A stretch of 64,000 nt of DNA, taken from assembly GCF_045679555.1 (NCBI RefSeq), contig NC_092091.1:19094072-19158071 (forward strand), read 5' to 3'. This DNA comes from Salvelinus alpinus (Eukaryota > Chordata > Actinopteri > Salmoniformes > Salmonidae). Both the position numbers and the translations under genes were made by a program. How positions within the stretch are numbered: the first letter of the stretch is position 1; every line of letters starts with the position of its first letter. This document shows positions 1-27,178 of this stretch, one piece after another. The notes below the pieces were generated by a model. It was not told where the DNA came from and made no database searches. It saw only the letters and a list, made by a program, of their open reading frames with translations.

Positions 1-3000
1 GACAGTTACACCATACCACCTTTAGGCTAGATAACCAGAATAGTGGACAGTTACACCATGCCACCGCAAGGCTAGATAACCAGAATACAGGACAGTTACA
101 CCATACCACCTTTAGGCTAGATAACCAGAATACTGGACAGTTACCACCTTAAGGCTAGATAACCAGAATACAGGACAATTACACCATACCACCTTTAGGC
201 TAGATAACCAGAATACTGGACAGTTACACCATGCCACCTTAAGGATAGATGACCAGAATAGTGGACAGTTACACCATGCCACCTTAAGGCTAGATAACCA
301 GAATACAGGACAGTTACACCATACCACCTTTAGGCTAGATAACCAGAATACAGGACAGTTACACCATACCGCCTTTCTCCATGACCAACATACAGGACAG
401 TTACACCATATAGTACCACCTTTAGGCTATATAACCAGAATACAGGACAGTTACACCATGCCACCTTAAGGCTAGATAACCAGAATACAGGACAGTTACA
501 CCATACCACCTTTAGGCTAGATAACCAGAATACAGGACAGTTACACCATACCGCCTTTCTCCATGACCAACATACAGGACAGTTACACCATATAGTACCA
601 CCTTTAGGCTATATAACCAGAATACAGGACAGTTACACCATATAGTACCACCTTTAGGCTAGATAACCAGAATACAGGACAGTTACACCATACCGCCTTT
701 CTCCATGACCAACATACAGGACAGTTACACCATATAGTACCACCTTTAGGCTATATAACCAGAATACAGGACAGTTACACCATATAGTACCACCTTTAGG
801 CTAGATAACCAGAATACAGGACAGTTACACCATGCCACCTTAAGGCTAGATAACCAGAATACAGGACAGTTACACCATACCACCTTTAGGCTAGATAACC
901 AGAATACTGGACAGTTACACCATGCCACCTTTAGGCTAGATAACCAGAATACAGGACAGTTACACCATACCACCTTTAGGCTAGATAACCAGAATACTGG
1001 ACAGTTACACCATACCACCTTTAGGCTAGATAACCAGAATACTGGACAGTTACACCATGCCACCTTTAGGCTAGATAACCAGAATACAGGACAGTTACAC
1101 CATACCACCTTTAGGCTAGATAACCAGAATACAGGACAGTTACACCATACCACCTTTAGGCTAGATAACCAGAATACAGGACAGTTACACCATATAGTAC
1201 CACCTTTAGGCTAGATAACCAGAATACTGGACAGTTACACCATGCCACCTTAAAGCTAGATAACCAGAATACTGGACAGTTACACCATATAGTACCACCT
1301 TTAGGCTAGATAACCAGAATACAGGACAGTTACACCATATAGTACCACCTATAGGCTAGATAACCAGAATACAGGACAGTTACACCATGCCACCTTAAGG
1401 CTAGATAACCAGAATACAGGACAGTTACACCATATAGTACCACCTTTAGGCTAGATAACCAGAATACAGGACAGTTACACCATATAGTACCACCTTTAGG
1501 CTAGATAACCAGAATACAGGACAGTTACACCATATAGTACCACCTATAGGCTAGATAACCAGAATACAGGACAGTTACACCATGCCACCTTAAGGCTAGA
1601 TAACCAGAATACAGGACAGTTACACCATATAGTACCACCTTTAGGCTAGATAACCAGAATACAGGACAGTTACACCATATAGTACCACCTTTAGGCTAGA
1701 TAACCAGAATACAGGACAGTTACACCATATAGTACCACCTTTAAGCTAGATAACCAGAATACAGGACAGTTACACCATACCACCTTTAGGCTAGATAACC
1801 AGAATACAGGACAGTTACACCATACCACCTTTAGGCTAGATAACCAGAATACAGGACAGTTACACCATACCACCTTAAGGATAGATAACCAGAATACAGG
1901 ACAGTTACACCATGCCACCTTTAGGCTAGATAACCAGAATACAGGACAGTTACACAATACCACCTTTAGGCTAGATAACCAGAATACAGGACAGTTACAC
2001 CATACCACCTTTAGGCTAGATAACCAGAATACAGGACAGTTACACCATATAGTACCACCTTTAGGCTAGATAACCAGAATACTGGACAGTTACACCATGC
2101 CACCTTAAAGCTAGATAACCAGAATACTGGACAGTTACACCATATAGTACCACCTTTAGGCTAGATAACCAGAATACAGGACAGTTACACCATATAGTAC
2201 CACCTATAGGCTAGATAACCAGAATACAGGACAGTTACACCATGCCACCTTAAGGCTAGATAACCAGAATACAGGACAGTTACACCATATAGTACCACCT
2301 TTAGGCTAGATAACCAGAATACAGGACAGTTACACCATATAGTACCACCTTTAGGCTAGATAACCAGAATACAGGACAGTTACACCATATAGTACCACCT
2401 ATAGGCTAGATAACCAGAATACAGGACAGTTACACCATGCCACCTTAAGGCTAGATAACCAGAATACAGGACAGTTACACCATATAGTACCACCTTTAGG
2501 CTAGATAACCAGAATACAGGACAGTTACACCATATAGTACCACCTTTAGGCTAGATAACCAGAATACAGGACAGTTACACCATATAGTACCACCTTTAAG
2601 CTAGATAACCAGAATACAGGACAGTTACACCATACCACCTTTAGGCTAGATAACCAGAATACAGGACAGTTACACCATACCACCTTTAGGCTAGATAACC
2701 AGAATACAGGACAGTTACACCATACCACCTTAAGGATAGATAACCAGAATACAGGACAGTTACACCATGCCACCTTTAGGCTAGATAACCAGAATACAGG
2801 ACAGTTACACAATACCACCTTTAGGCTAGATAACCAGAATACTGGACAGTTACATCATATAGTACCACCTTAAAGCTAGATAACCAGAATACAGGACAGT
2901 TACACCATATAGTACCACCTTAAAGCTAGATAACCAGAATACAGGACAGTTACACCATACCACCTTTAGGCTAGATAACCAGAATACAGGACAGTTACAC

Positions 3001-6000
3001 CATACCACCTTAAGGCTAGATAACCAGAATACAGGACAGTTACACCATGCCACCTTTAGGCTAGATAACCAGAATACAGGACAGTTACACAATACCACCT
3101 TTAGGCTAGATAACCAGAATACTGGACAGTTACATCATACCACCTTTAGGCTAGATAACCAGAATACAGGACAGTTACACCATACCACCTTTAGGCTAGA
3201 TAACCAGAATACTGGACAGTTACACCATACCACCTTTAGGCTAGATAACCAGAATACTGGACAGTTACACCATGCCACCTTTAGGCTAGATAACCAGAAT
3301 ACAGGACAGTTACACCATACCACCTTTAGGCTAGATAACCAGAATACTGGACAGTTACACCATACCACCTTTAGGCTAGATAACCAGAATACTGGACAGT
3401 TACACCATGCCACCTTTAGGCTAGATAACCAGAATACAGGACAGTTACACCATACCACCTTTAGGCTAGATAACCAGAATACTGCACAGTTACACCATAC
3501 CACCTTTAGGCTAGATAACCAGAATACTGGACAGTTACACCATACCACCTTTAGGCTAGATAACCAGAATACTGCACAGTTACACCATACCACCTTAAGG
3601 CTAGATAACCAGAATACTGCACAGTTACACCATACCACCTTTAGGCTAGATAACCAGAATACAGGACAGTTACACCATATAGTACCACCTTTAGGCTAGA
3701 TAACCAGAATACTGGACAGTTACACCATATAGTACCACCTTTAGGCTAGATAACCAGAATACTGGACAGTTACACCATATAGTACCACCTTTAGGCTAGA
3801 TAACCAGAATACAGGACAGTTACACCATACCACCTTTAGGCTAGATAACCAGAATACAGGACAGTTACACCATATAGTACCACCTTTAGGCTAGATAACC
3901 AGAATACTGGACAGTTACACCATATAGTACCACCTTTAGGCTAGATAACCAGAATACTGGACAGTTACACCATATAGTACCACCTTTAGGCTAGATAACC
4001 AGAATACAGGACAGTTACACCATACCACCTTTAGGCTAGATAACCAGAATACTGCACAGTTACACCATACCACCTTTAGGCTAGATAACCAGAATACAGG
4101 ACAGTTACACCGGGCCACCTTTAGGCTACATAACCAGAATACTGGACAGTTATACCATATAGTACCACCTTTAGGCTAGATAACCAGAATACAGGACAGT
4201 TACACCATGCCACCTTAAGACTAGATAACCAGAATACTGGACAGTTACACCATGCCACCTTAAAGCTAGATAACCAGAATACTGGACAGTTACACCATAT
4301 AGTACCACCTTTAGGCTAGATAACCAGAATACAGGACAGTTACACCATATAGTACCACCTATAGGCTAGATAACCAGAATACAGGACAGTTACACCATGC
4401 CACCTTAAGGCTAGATAACCAGAATACAGGACAGTTACACCATATAGTACCACCTTTAGGCTAGATAACCAGAATACAGGACAGTTACACCATATAGTAC
4501 CACCTTTAGGCTAGATAACCAGAATACAGGACAGTTACACCATATAGTACCACCTTTAGGCTAGATAACCAGAATACAGGACAGTTACACCATGCCACCT
4601 TAAGGCTAGATAACCAGAATACAGGACAGTTACACCATATAGTACCACCTTAAGGCTACATAACCAGAATACAGGACAGTTACACCATACCACCTTTAGG
4701 CTAGATAACCAGAATAGTGGACAGTTACACCATGCCACCGCAAGGCTAGATAACCAGAATACAGGACAGTTACACCATACCACCTTTAGGCTAGATAACC
4801 AGAATACTGGACAGTTACCACCTTAAGGAGAGATAACCAGAATACAGGACAATTACACCATACCACCTTTAGGCTAGATAACCAGAATACTGGACAGTTA
4901 CACCATACCACCTTAAGGATAGATGACCAGAATAGTGGACAGTTACACCATGCCACCTTAAGGCTAGATAACCAGAATACAGGACAGTTACACCATACCA
5001 CCTTTAGGCTAGATAACCAGAATACAGGACAGTTACACCATACCGCCTTTCTCCATGACCAACATACAGGACAGTTACACCATATAGTACCACCTTTAGG
5101 CTATATAACCAGAATACAGGACAGTTACACCATGCCACCTTAAGGCTAGATAACCAGAATACAGGACAGTTACACCATACCACCTTTAGGCTAGATAACC
5201 AGAATACAGGACAGTTACACCATACCGCCTTTCTCCATGACCAACATACAGGACAGTTACACCATATAGTACCACCTTTAGGCTATATAACCAGAATACA
5301 GGACAGTTACACCATATAGTACCACCTTTAGGCTAGATAACCAGAATACAGGACAGTTACACCATACCGCCTTTCTCCATGACCAACATACAGGACAGTT
5401 ACACCATATAGTACCACCTTTAGGCTATATAACCAGAATACAGGACAGTTACACCATATAGTACCACCTTTAGGCTAGATAACCAGAATACAGGACAGTT
5501 ACACCATGCCACCTTTAGGCTAGATAACCAGAATACAGGACAGTTACACCATATAGTACCACCTTTAGGCTAGATAACCAGAATACTGGACAGTTACACC
5601 ATGCCACCTTAAGGCTAGATAACCAGAATACAGGACAGTTACACCATACCACCTTTAGGCTAGATAACCAGAATACAGGACAGTTACACCATACCACCTT
5701 AAGGCTAGATAACCAGAATACAGGACAGTTACACCATGCCACCTTTAGGCTAGATAACCAGAATACAGGACAGTTACACCATACCACCTTTAGGCTAGAT
5801 AACCAGAATACTGGACAGTTACACCATACCACCTTTAGGCTAGATAACCAGAATACAGGACAGTTACACCATACCACCTTTAGGCTAGATAACCAGAATA
5901 CTGGACAGTTACACCATACCACCTTTAGGCTAGATAACCAGAATACTGGACAGTTACACCATGCCACCTTTAGGCTAGATAACCAGAATACAGGACAGTT

Positions 6001-8840
6001 ACACCATACCACCTTTAGGCTAGATAACCAGAATACTGGACAGTTACACCATACCACCTTTAGGCTAGATAACCAGAATACTGGACAGTTACACCATGCC
6101 ACCTTTAGGCTAGATAACCAGAATACAGGACAGTTACACCATACCACCTTTAGGCTAGATAACCAGAATACAGGACAGTTACACCATACCACCTTTAGGC
6201 TAGATAACCAGAATACAGGACAGTTACACCATATAGTACCACCTTTAGGCTAGATAACCAGAATACAGGACAGTTACACCATATAGTACCACCTATAGGC
6301 TAGATAACCAGAATACAGGACAGTTACACCATGCCACCTTAAGGCTAGATAACCAGAATACAGGACAGTTACACCATATAGTACCACCTTTAGGCTAGAT
6401 AACCAGAATACAGGACAGTTACACCATATAGTACCACCTTTAGGCTAGATAACCAGAATACAGGACAGTTACACCATATAGTACCACCTTTAGGCTAGAT
6501 AACCAGAATACAGGACAGTTACACCATGCCACCTTAAGGCTAGATAACCAGAATACAGGACAGTTACACCATATAGTACCACCTTTAAGCTAGATAACCA
6601 GAATACAGGACAGTTACACCATATAGTACCACCTTAAGGCTACATAACCAGAATACAGGACAGTTACACCATACCACCTTTAGGCTAGATAACCAGAATA
6701 GTGGACAGTTACACCATGCCACCGCAAGGCTAGATAACCAGAATACAGGACAGTTACACCATACCACCTTTAGGCTAGATAACCAGAATACTGGACAGTT
6801 ACCACCTTAAGGCTAGATAACCAGAATACAGGACAATTACACCATACCACCTTTAGGCTAGATAACCAGAATACTGGACAGTTACACCATGCCACCTTAA
6901 GGATAGATGACCAGAATAGTGGACAGTTACACCATGCCACCTTAAGGCTAGATAACCAGAATACAGGACAGTTACACCATACCACCTTTAGGCTAGATAA
7001 CCAGAATACAGGACAGTTACACCATACCGCCTTTCTCCATGACCAACATACAGGACAGTTACACCATATAGTACCACCTTTAGGCTATATAACCAGAATA
7101 CAGGACAGTTACACCATATAGTACCACCTTTAGGCTAGATAACCAGAATACAGGACAGTTACACCATACCGCCTTTCTCCATGACCAACATACAGGACAG
7201 TTACACCATATAGTACCACCTTTAGGCTATATAACCAGAATACAGGACAGTTACACCATATAGTACCACCTTTAGGCTAGATAACCAGAATACAGGACAG
7301 TTACACCATGCCACCTTTAGGCTAGATAACCAGAATACAGGACAGTTACACCATATAGTACCACCTTTAGGCTAGATAACCAGAATACTGGACAGTTACA
7401 CCATGCCACCTTAAGGCTAGATAACCAGAATACAGGACAGTTACACCATACCACCTTTAGGCTAGATAACCAGAATACAGGACAGTTACACCATACCACC
7501 TTAAGGCTAGATAACCAGAATACAGGACAGTTACACCATGCCACCTTTAGACTAGATAACCAGAATACAGGACAGTTACACCATACCACCTTTAGGCTAG
7601 ATAACCAGAATACTGGACAGTTACACCATACCACCTTTAGGCTAGATAACCAGAATACAGGACAGTTACACCATACCACCTTTAGGCTAGATAACCAGAA
7701 TACTGGACAGTTACACCATACCACCTTTAGGCTAGATAACCAGAATACTGGACAGTTACACACTGCCACCTTTAGGCTAGATAACCAGAATACAGGACAG
7801 TTACACCATACCACCTTTAGGCTAGATAACCAGAATACTGCACAGTTACACCATACCACCTTTAGGCTAGATAACCAGAATACTGGACAGTTACACCATA
7901 CCACCTTTAGGCTAGATAACCAGAATACTGCACAGTTACACCATACCACCTTAAGGCTAGATAACCAGAATACTGCACAGTTACACCATACCACCTTTAG
8001 GCTAGATAACCAGAATACAGAACAGTTACACCATATAGTACCACCTTTAGGCTAGATAACCAGAATACTGGACAGTTACACCATATTGTACCACCTTTAG
8101 GCTAGATAACCAGAATACTGGACAGTTACACCATATAGTACCACCTTTAGGCTAGATAACCAGAATACAGGACAGTTACACCATACCACCTTTAGGCTAG
8201 ATAACCAGAATACAGGACAGTTACACCATATAGTACCACCTTTAGGCTAGATAACCAGAATACTGGACAGTTACACCATATAGTACCACCTTTAGGCTAG
8301 ATAACCAGAATACTGGACAGTTACACCATACCACCTTAAGGCTAGATAACCAGAATACAGGACAGTTACACCATGCTACCTTTAGGCTAGATAACCAGAA
8401 TACAGGACAGTTACACCATACTAACTTTAGGCTAGATAACCAGAATACTGGACAGTTACACCATAGCACCTTTAGGCTAGATAACCAGAATACAGGACAG
8501 TTACACCATACTACCTTTAGGCTAGATAACCAGAATACTGGACAGTTACACCATACTACCTTTAGGCTACATAACCAGAATACTGGACAGTTACACCATA
8601 CCACCTTTAGGCTAGATAACCAGAATACTGGACAGTTACACCATACTACCTTTAGGCTACATAACCAGAATACTGGACAGTTACACCATACCACCTTTAG
8701 GCTAGATAACCAGAATACAGGACAGTTACACCATATAGTACCACCTTTAGGCTAGATAACCAACATACAGGACAGTTACACCATACCACCTTTCTCCATT
8801 ACCAACATACAGGACAGTACACCATACCACCTTTCTCCAT
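1..8840. repeat. 8.8-kb minisatellite, 45-bp and 50-bp units
   Basis: Tandem array of roughly 190 units. The basic unit is 45 bp and contains GGCTAGATAACCAGAATAC followed by AGGACAGTTACACCATA. A common variant is 50 bp because TAGTA is inserted after CCATA. Point variants recur (TTTAGG/TTAAGG, ACAGG/ACTGG, CATACC/CATGCC), as does a divergent unit reading CCGCCTTTCTCCATGACCA. Because 45 is divisible by three, the minus strand reads open as a 15-residue repeat (VWCNCPVFWLSSLKV), broken wherever a 50-bp unit shifts the frame; this is not a gene. The array ends at about 8840, some 170 bp before the first plxnb2 exon of the window, so it most likely lies in the preceding plxnb2 intron. The left end is outside the window. 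Confidence 0.97.
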
Positions 8841-9006
8841 GGATGTGGGGGTGAAAACTTCATTTGGTGTCAAGGGATCCAAGCCAGCCGAATGGTGCGC
8901 AATACACAAAAATGTACAATGTTACATGAGTTAGTGTTCATGTTGGTGTCGGTTTTTGTCTCTGTTCATTGCTCTGCCCATGTTAATGATTGTGTTGTGT
9001 GCACAG

Positions 9007-21904
<12,898 letters not shown>

Positions 21905-23416
21905 CCCACTGGAGGAGCCACTGAGACGGAGAGGGAGGGATGGAGGGAGATGGTACCGTGCCACCAGTGTCTACAGGGGCTTATTTATCCTGGCGGAGGA
22001 GAAAGAAACAGAGAAAGGGGTCCCGCAAGGCCTTGATGTTGACACCTTCAACCCAGCAGGCCCAGAATGTGGGACAGATCAGAGTCTGCAGAGTGGAACA
22101 GAATACGACCAATGAAGCAAAGACAGATCAGAGTCTGCAGAGTGGAACAGAATAGGACCAATGAAGCAAAGACAGAGAGATGATGATGGGTTACACATGT
22201 CATCATACTGTAGGAACGCCTTAACTTAAGTCCACTTGCCAAACTGAAATAATTGGTCGTTAACACTCACTCTGGCTGTTCCCACAATGCAACAGGGGCC
22301 AGCCCCGGGAAATAAGCCCCTGTGTTGAACACTGCTTGGCACAAAGAGATAATCAGATGTTCAATTTCATCCTGTCTAGAAAAGTTGTAAGAACTGTATG
22401 ATATATTTTTTATTGTGCAGTCTTTATAAGGAAAGCTTTATAAGGAGAAATTATCTTTTAAAATGGACTGCCTTGTGGTGTGTATTGTGTTTCTATAGCC
22501 AGTGTGTGGATGTGGGTTTGGGTTTGGGTGTGGATGTGTGTGCGTGTGCACGGAATGCCTACTGTCAGGCCAGAGGGTGGATGCCATATCTGTTATTTTA
22601 ATCTCCACTAGTCACTGACACACAGGAGCCCGTTCTCCCACTGAGCTCCTCTACACAGACCAAACGTTCAGGCTAACTATACACAGCCTCTTCTTGGAAA
22701 TGACAGGCCGACTTGTGACAGGTCGACTTGTGACAGGCCGACTTGTGACAGGTCGACTTGTGATTTTCCAAATTATCGGTTTTAATTGTATTTTTATTTT
22801 GATTCATAGCTCGATGGCAGGGTTTGGTTGCCAATATGCCCTCACACTCAAACATCCATAACACAGCTATTTCCCCTTGTTGGAGTACATTCTCACACAT
22901 TCCACTGGAACCTCAGTTAGTTTTGACCTCCAGTTTATAATGTTTTATTTTTTTTAAGCTAAATATCTCCCAAATCATGTAATATATTTTGAATAGCATT
23001 AAATTACATTTTAAGTGAGGTGAATTACATTTTACTCTGTAGCCAGTCAAGCATACATCTTGCAATAACATAACATTTTTTATGGGTTTTACTTTATAGA
23101 ATATAGAATTTGTTGTTTACCATTTCATCTACAGTAGTGAAACAGCAATACTTTAGTACTTGAGTGAAAATATACTGAGGAAATATAAATAATATGACAG
23201 CAGATATATTATAGTAGCTAACTTACTAAGTAATATGACCATGATGTTACAAGTTGTTCATAGTGTTTTGAGTTTCCTTATTCTATGCCAAATTACTATT
23301 AATATCCCATTTTGTAAGCTTCTACTAAATGGAAATCGTACACTTTTAAATTAATAATGATTTTTACAACATGCGCCATCGTTGGTATAATGTGTCACAA
23401 GTCAGGTTAATTTATT
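21905..23416 (+). other. plxnb2 3' flank, likely 3' UTR
   Basis: Downstream of the TAA. It begins with a purine-rich stretch, then two near copies of CAGATCAGAGTCTGCAGAGT (about 22075 and 22126). A 16-bp repeat follows at 22685-22765. I find no ORF of interest. Possible poly(A) hexamers on this strand occur at 25439-25444, 25690-25695 and 25980-25985. None can be chosen without transcripts, and a Tc1 copy lies in between. Confidence 0.5.
22685..22765 (+). repeat. 16-bp repeat alternating GGCCGA and GGTCGA
   Basis: Four to five units of GACAGGYCGACTTGT in which C and T alternate from unit to unit, so the true period is 32 bp. It lies in the plxnb2 3' flank. Confidence 0.85.
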
Positions 23417-24634
23417 TACAGTGCCAGTAAAAAGTTTGGACACACCTACTCATTCCAGGGTTTTTCTTTATTTTTACTATTTTATACATTGTAGAATAAT
23501 AGTGAAGACATCAAAACTAAGAAATAACATATATGGAATCATGTAGTAACCACAAAAGTGTTAAACATTTAAACAAACAGGTGTGCCTTGTTAAAAGTTA
23601 ATTTGTGGAATTTCTCTCCTTCTTTGAGTCAATCAGTTGTGTTGTGACATGGTAGGGGTGAAATACAGAAGATAGACCTATTTGGTAAAATACCAAGTCC
23701 ATATTATGGCAAGAACAGCTCAAATAAGCGAAGAGAAATGACAGTCCATCATTACTTTAAGACATGAAGGTCAGTCAATCCGGAACATTTCAAGAACTTT
23801 GAAAGTTTCTTCTAGTGCAATCGCAAAAACCATCAAGCGCTATGATGAAACTGGCTCTCATGAGGACTGCCAAAGGAAAGGAAGACCCAGAGTTACCTCT
23901 GCTGCAGAGGATACGTTCATTAGAGTTACCAGCCTCAGAAATTGCAGCCCAAATAAATGCTTCACAGAGTCCAAGTAATAGACACATCTCAACATCAATT
24001 GTTCAGAGGAGACTGCATGAATCAGGCCTTCGTGGTCTAATTGCTGCAAAGAAACCACTACTAAAGGACACCAATAAGAAGAAGAGACTTGCTTGGCCCA
24101 AGAAACACGAGCAATGGATATTAGACCGGTGGGAATCTGTCCTTTGGTCTGATGAGTCTAAATTTTAGATTTTTGGTTCCAACTGCGGTGTTTTTGTGAG
24201 ACACAGAGTAGGTGAACGGATGATCTCCGCATGTGTAGTTCCCACCGTGAAGCATGGAGGAGGAGGTGTGATGGTGTGGGAGTGCTTTGTTGGTGACACT
24301 GTCAGTGATTTATTTAGAATTTAAGGCACACTTAACCAGCATGGCTACCACAGCATTCTGCAGTGAGACTGTTGGAAAAGCATTCCGGGTGAAGCTGGTT
24401 GAGAAAATGCCAAGAGTGTGCAAAGCTGTCAAGGGAAAGGGTGGCTACTTTGAAGAATCTCAAATATAAAATATATTTTGATTTGTTTAACACTTTTTTG
24501 GTTAATATGTGATTCCATATGTGTTATTTCATAGTTTTGATGTCTTCACTATTATTCTACAATGTAGAAAATAGTAAAAATAAAGGAAAACCCTTGCATG
24601 AGTGGATGTGTTCATACTTTTGACTGGTACTGTA
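23417..24634 (+). mobile_element. Tc1-like transposon, plus strand, degenerate
   Basis: The termini TACAGTGCCAGTAAAAAGTT and CTTTTGACTGGTACTGTA are inverted, with TA at each edge. The N-terminal helix-turn-helix text is readable: [51 protein letters not shown] later segment corresponds to [16 protein letters not shown]. Stops and frameshifts break the frame throughout. It is the same subfamily as the copies at 10.5, 46.0 and 63.2 kb. Confidence 0.92.
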
Positions 24635-24639
24635 CATAA

Positions 24640-26170
24640 TAATGAATTGCAATACACATTGATATGGCATTCTATAGCCCCAGGTTGAGTTGCTGCCTGG
24701 TCTGATTTTATCATTGTTTTATTGGATAATTTTTGCCAATTCAAACTTGTTACCCTGCACCTTGTTCAGGGGTGGTTTTAATTTTCCTCTTACACCATTG
24801 ACGACAGATTTTTTTTATTTACAAGCTCTCTGAATTTGACCGTCAGTCAGTGTGTGGTCAAGTGTCAGATTAGATGTTTGCATTCCCGATCCCAGAATGT
24901 TAATGATATTCCTGCCTTTGGTAGAGTGAGGTTTGTACGAAGCAGCTAGCGGGCAACCTGGCCAAGCTGCACTTGGCACTGCCCACTCAGCACAGAACGG
25001 TGTGTCACTTTGCATAATGGTATCAGCGGAGGATGTTTTTGATCTTAATTGCATGCAGACTGCAGAGTGCAGACTGCATCCTCCTCTAACGCTGTTGTTG
25101 TTTACCATAGCAGATTCCACGTCTGCTAGAGTGATGAAAAAGCTTAGTGCAAGCCTTTCTTTTACTAACATGTGCCTTATATGACAGTGATATCATTTTT
25201 ATTGTTCTATTGGTGAGTATAACGAAACGATTATAGTTATAGAAGACACAGCAATGTATTTGCGAGTGTGATATGTATATGCTGTCAAATGCTAGAACTC
25301 TGCGGCAGCCATTGCGTGTCAACAGGCTAAACACATTTCAGAATAATTTCTATGGTTGCAGATTTAATGTGTGCATTTATTTTGGGTGTCTGTGTTGTAT
25401 GCTTATAGTAGGACTATGGTGGCTATGACAACAGCCCAAATAAACAAATGTAAAGCAGTGGCCAACCTGAGACGGTTTTCCCCTAAAATGTCTGGCATTC
25501 CTAAATTAGTCTTGAGACAAAGTGACAAATGTAGAGTATTAAGTATAGCGCAATTTGTTCCAATGGTGTGTTTTGCCCCGTGATTCAGTGTATGAAAAAG
25601 GACTGTATCTATACTCGACAATTAGCTTTCTTACTGCCGTGCAGTTATTTTTATTTCCTGTTTCCTATAACATATACATACCTTTGTAAAATAAAACATG
25701 TTGAAATACTGTATTCTAACTGTATAACCCTATGCATTGAGTCCTGGTTTGTTGTGCTGTCGTCGAGATCTTTCCTTTACTTGTGAATGTCCCGTGACAT
25801 AAGAAAAATGGGATAGTAAATTAGTGCGGGACCATAATGAAACGCAACATTTTTCTCATTCAAGGCAGCTCAGAAGACATCGATCCAGTACCTGATCTGT
25901 TTGTAATGGGTTACTCACTTCTCAGAGGCTTGTGTGGATGAAGCAATTACATACAGATTGCATCATGCACGCCTCCATTAATAAACTGACACTTCAGTGT
26001 CTTTGTTGTCTTGGCTTTCTTTATTACCCTTCATGACCTTTATGTGGATGGACATGTTCCACAACCTATTGATCACATGTTATCCTCTACTTGCATCCAC
26101 ACCCAAACCATAGACATACTGATGCAATTGTGTCAAATTGAGGGGGAGATGTGGGGTGATGATATCCCCC
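24640..26170. other. Spacer without recognisable gene or repeat
   Basis: About 1.5 kb of AT-rich sequence. The short ORFs on both strands have no recognisable domain and atypical composition. The AATAAA words at 25439, 25690 and 25980, each followed by T/GT-rich sequence, could end a long plxnb2 3' UTR. That is a guess from sequence. Confidence 0.45.
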
Positions 26171-26174
26171 TTGT

Positions 26175-26622
26175 TAACAAAAAATAGTCACTTTATTTGG
26201 ATCTTCCATCTGTAGATGCTCTAAAGATGGTCATACCATCAACAGACTATCTGTTGGTAAGCAACTACTTGCTAAGGTCAGGGTTAGGTTTAGGATAAAG
26301 GTTAAGGTAAGGGTTAAGTTTAGGGTTAGGATAAGGGTTAAGGTTAGGGCTAGTCAGTGGAGGCTGCTGATGGGAGGACGGCTCATAATAATGGCTGGAA
26401 CGGAGTGAATGGAATGGCATCAAACACATTGAAAATATGTGTTTGATGTATTTGATACCATTCCACTGATTCTGCTCAGGTCGTTACCACGAGCCCGTCC
26501 TCCCCAATTAAGGTGCCACCAACCTCTTGTGGGGCTAGTAGATAGTTGAAATGTTATTGATAGTCTGTAGAGCATCTCCAGATGGACTATCCAAATAAAG
26601 TGTTAACCAAAAATGACCCCCT
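26175..26622. mobile_element. Outer MITE split by a second MITE, with telomere-like interior
   Basis: The left arm has CACTTTATTTGGATCTTCCA then TCTGTAGATGCTCTA. The right arm has the inverted version, TAGAGCATCTCCAGATGGAC then TATCCAAATAAAGTG. The interior (26278-26350) is a run of GGGTTAAGG/GGGTTAGG-like words. It is interrupted at 26355-26531 by another element. Both flanks start with GTTAAC followed by an A-rich stretch. No ORF. Confidence 0.8.
26355..26531. mobile_element. hAT-type MITE with perfect 8-bp target duplication
   Basis: A 177-bp palindromic element starts CAGTGGAGGCTGCTGATGGG and ends GTGCCACCAACCTCTTGTG. Its centre pairs GGCATCAAACACAT with ATTTGATACCATTCC. It is flanked on both sides by GGGCTAGT (26347-26354 and 26532-26539), an 8-bp duplication typical of hAT transposition. 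A second copy of the family lies at 44253. Confidence 0.85.
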
Positions 26623-27032
26623 TGTAAACTATAATTTTTTTAAACAATTTCAACCCCTACCTGTCAACGCACCTACCATCCTCCCTGTTCATTTTTGCAT
26701 CCCCTGAATGCAATCACCCAAAGTGATCTGAGTCTACCTCCCAAGCAGCATCCTGTAGGTACTAGAGCCTCGGGCCAAGCTTAAGACTGAATCACACAGG
26801 GTGGCAGAGTACCACGTGTTTATAATGCCAACAGTCACATATTATCATAAGGCCTCCAGTGATGGCCTTACATAATAATGGCTGTAAAAACATTAATTAA
26901 AGCACTAACAGCTGAGAATGAATTTGGGGCGAGAAAAAGATGAAAGAAGAAACTTGGCTCATCTTAGTTGCCTGACAAACCTCTAAGCAGTGGTGGGGAT
27001 AGCAAAGAGAAACTGACTCCCATGGAGTTCAC

Positions 27033-27178
27033 ACAGGCAGCCCAATTCTGATATTTGTTTCACTAATTGGTCTTTTGACCAATTAGATCAGCTCTGAAAA
27101 TGCTGATATGAAACAAGCTGATGTGATTGGTCAAAGACCAATTAGTTGAAAAGATATATCAGATTTGGGCCATGTGAT
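27033..27178. mobile_element. MITE, GGCAGCCCAATTCTGAT family, copy 1
   Basis: The left end CACACAGGCAGCCCAATTCTG and a degenerate right end ATATCAGATTTGGGC flank an internal palindrome, TTGGTCTTTTGACCAATTAG, against GTCAAAGACCAATTAGTTG. It matches the better-preserved copy at 49441. A truncated third copy begins at 28048 (TGCGTTTACACAGGCAGCCC). Confidence 0.75.

Noticed and set aside
112..8694. Series of minus-strand ORFs with the cysteine-containing repeat VWCNCPVFWLSSLKV
   Set aside because: Product of the 45-bp unit being divisible by three. Each ORF ends where a 50-bp variant shifts the frame, and the region is a minisatellite without any gene-like border.
26278..26350. Possible interstitial telomere block (GGGTTAGG-like words)
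   Set aside because: Words are irregular (GGTTTAGG, GGATAAAGG, GGTTAAGG) and confined to the interior of a MITE, so a chromosome-fusion scar is not supported.
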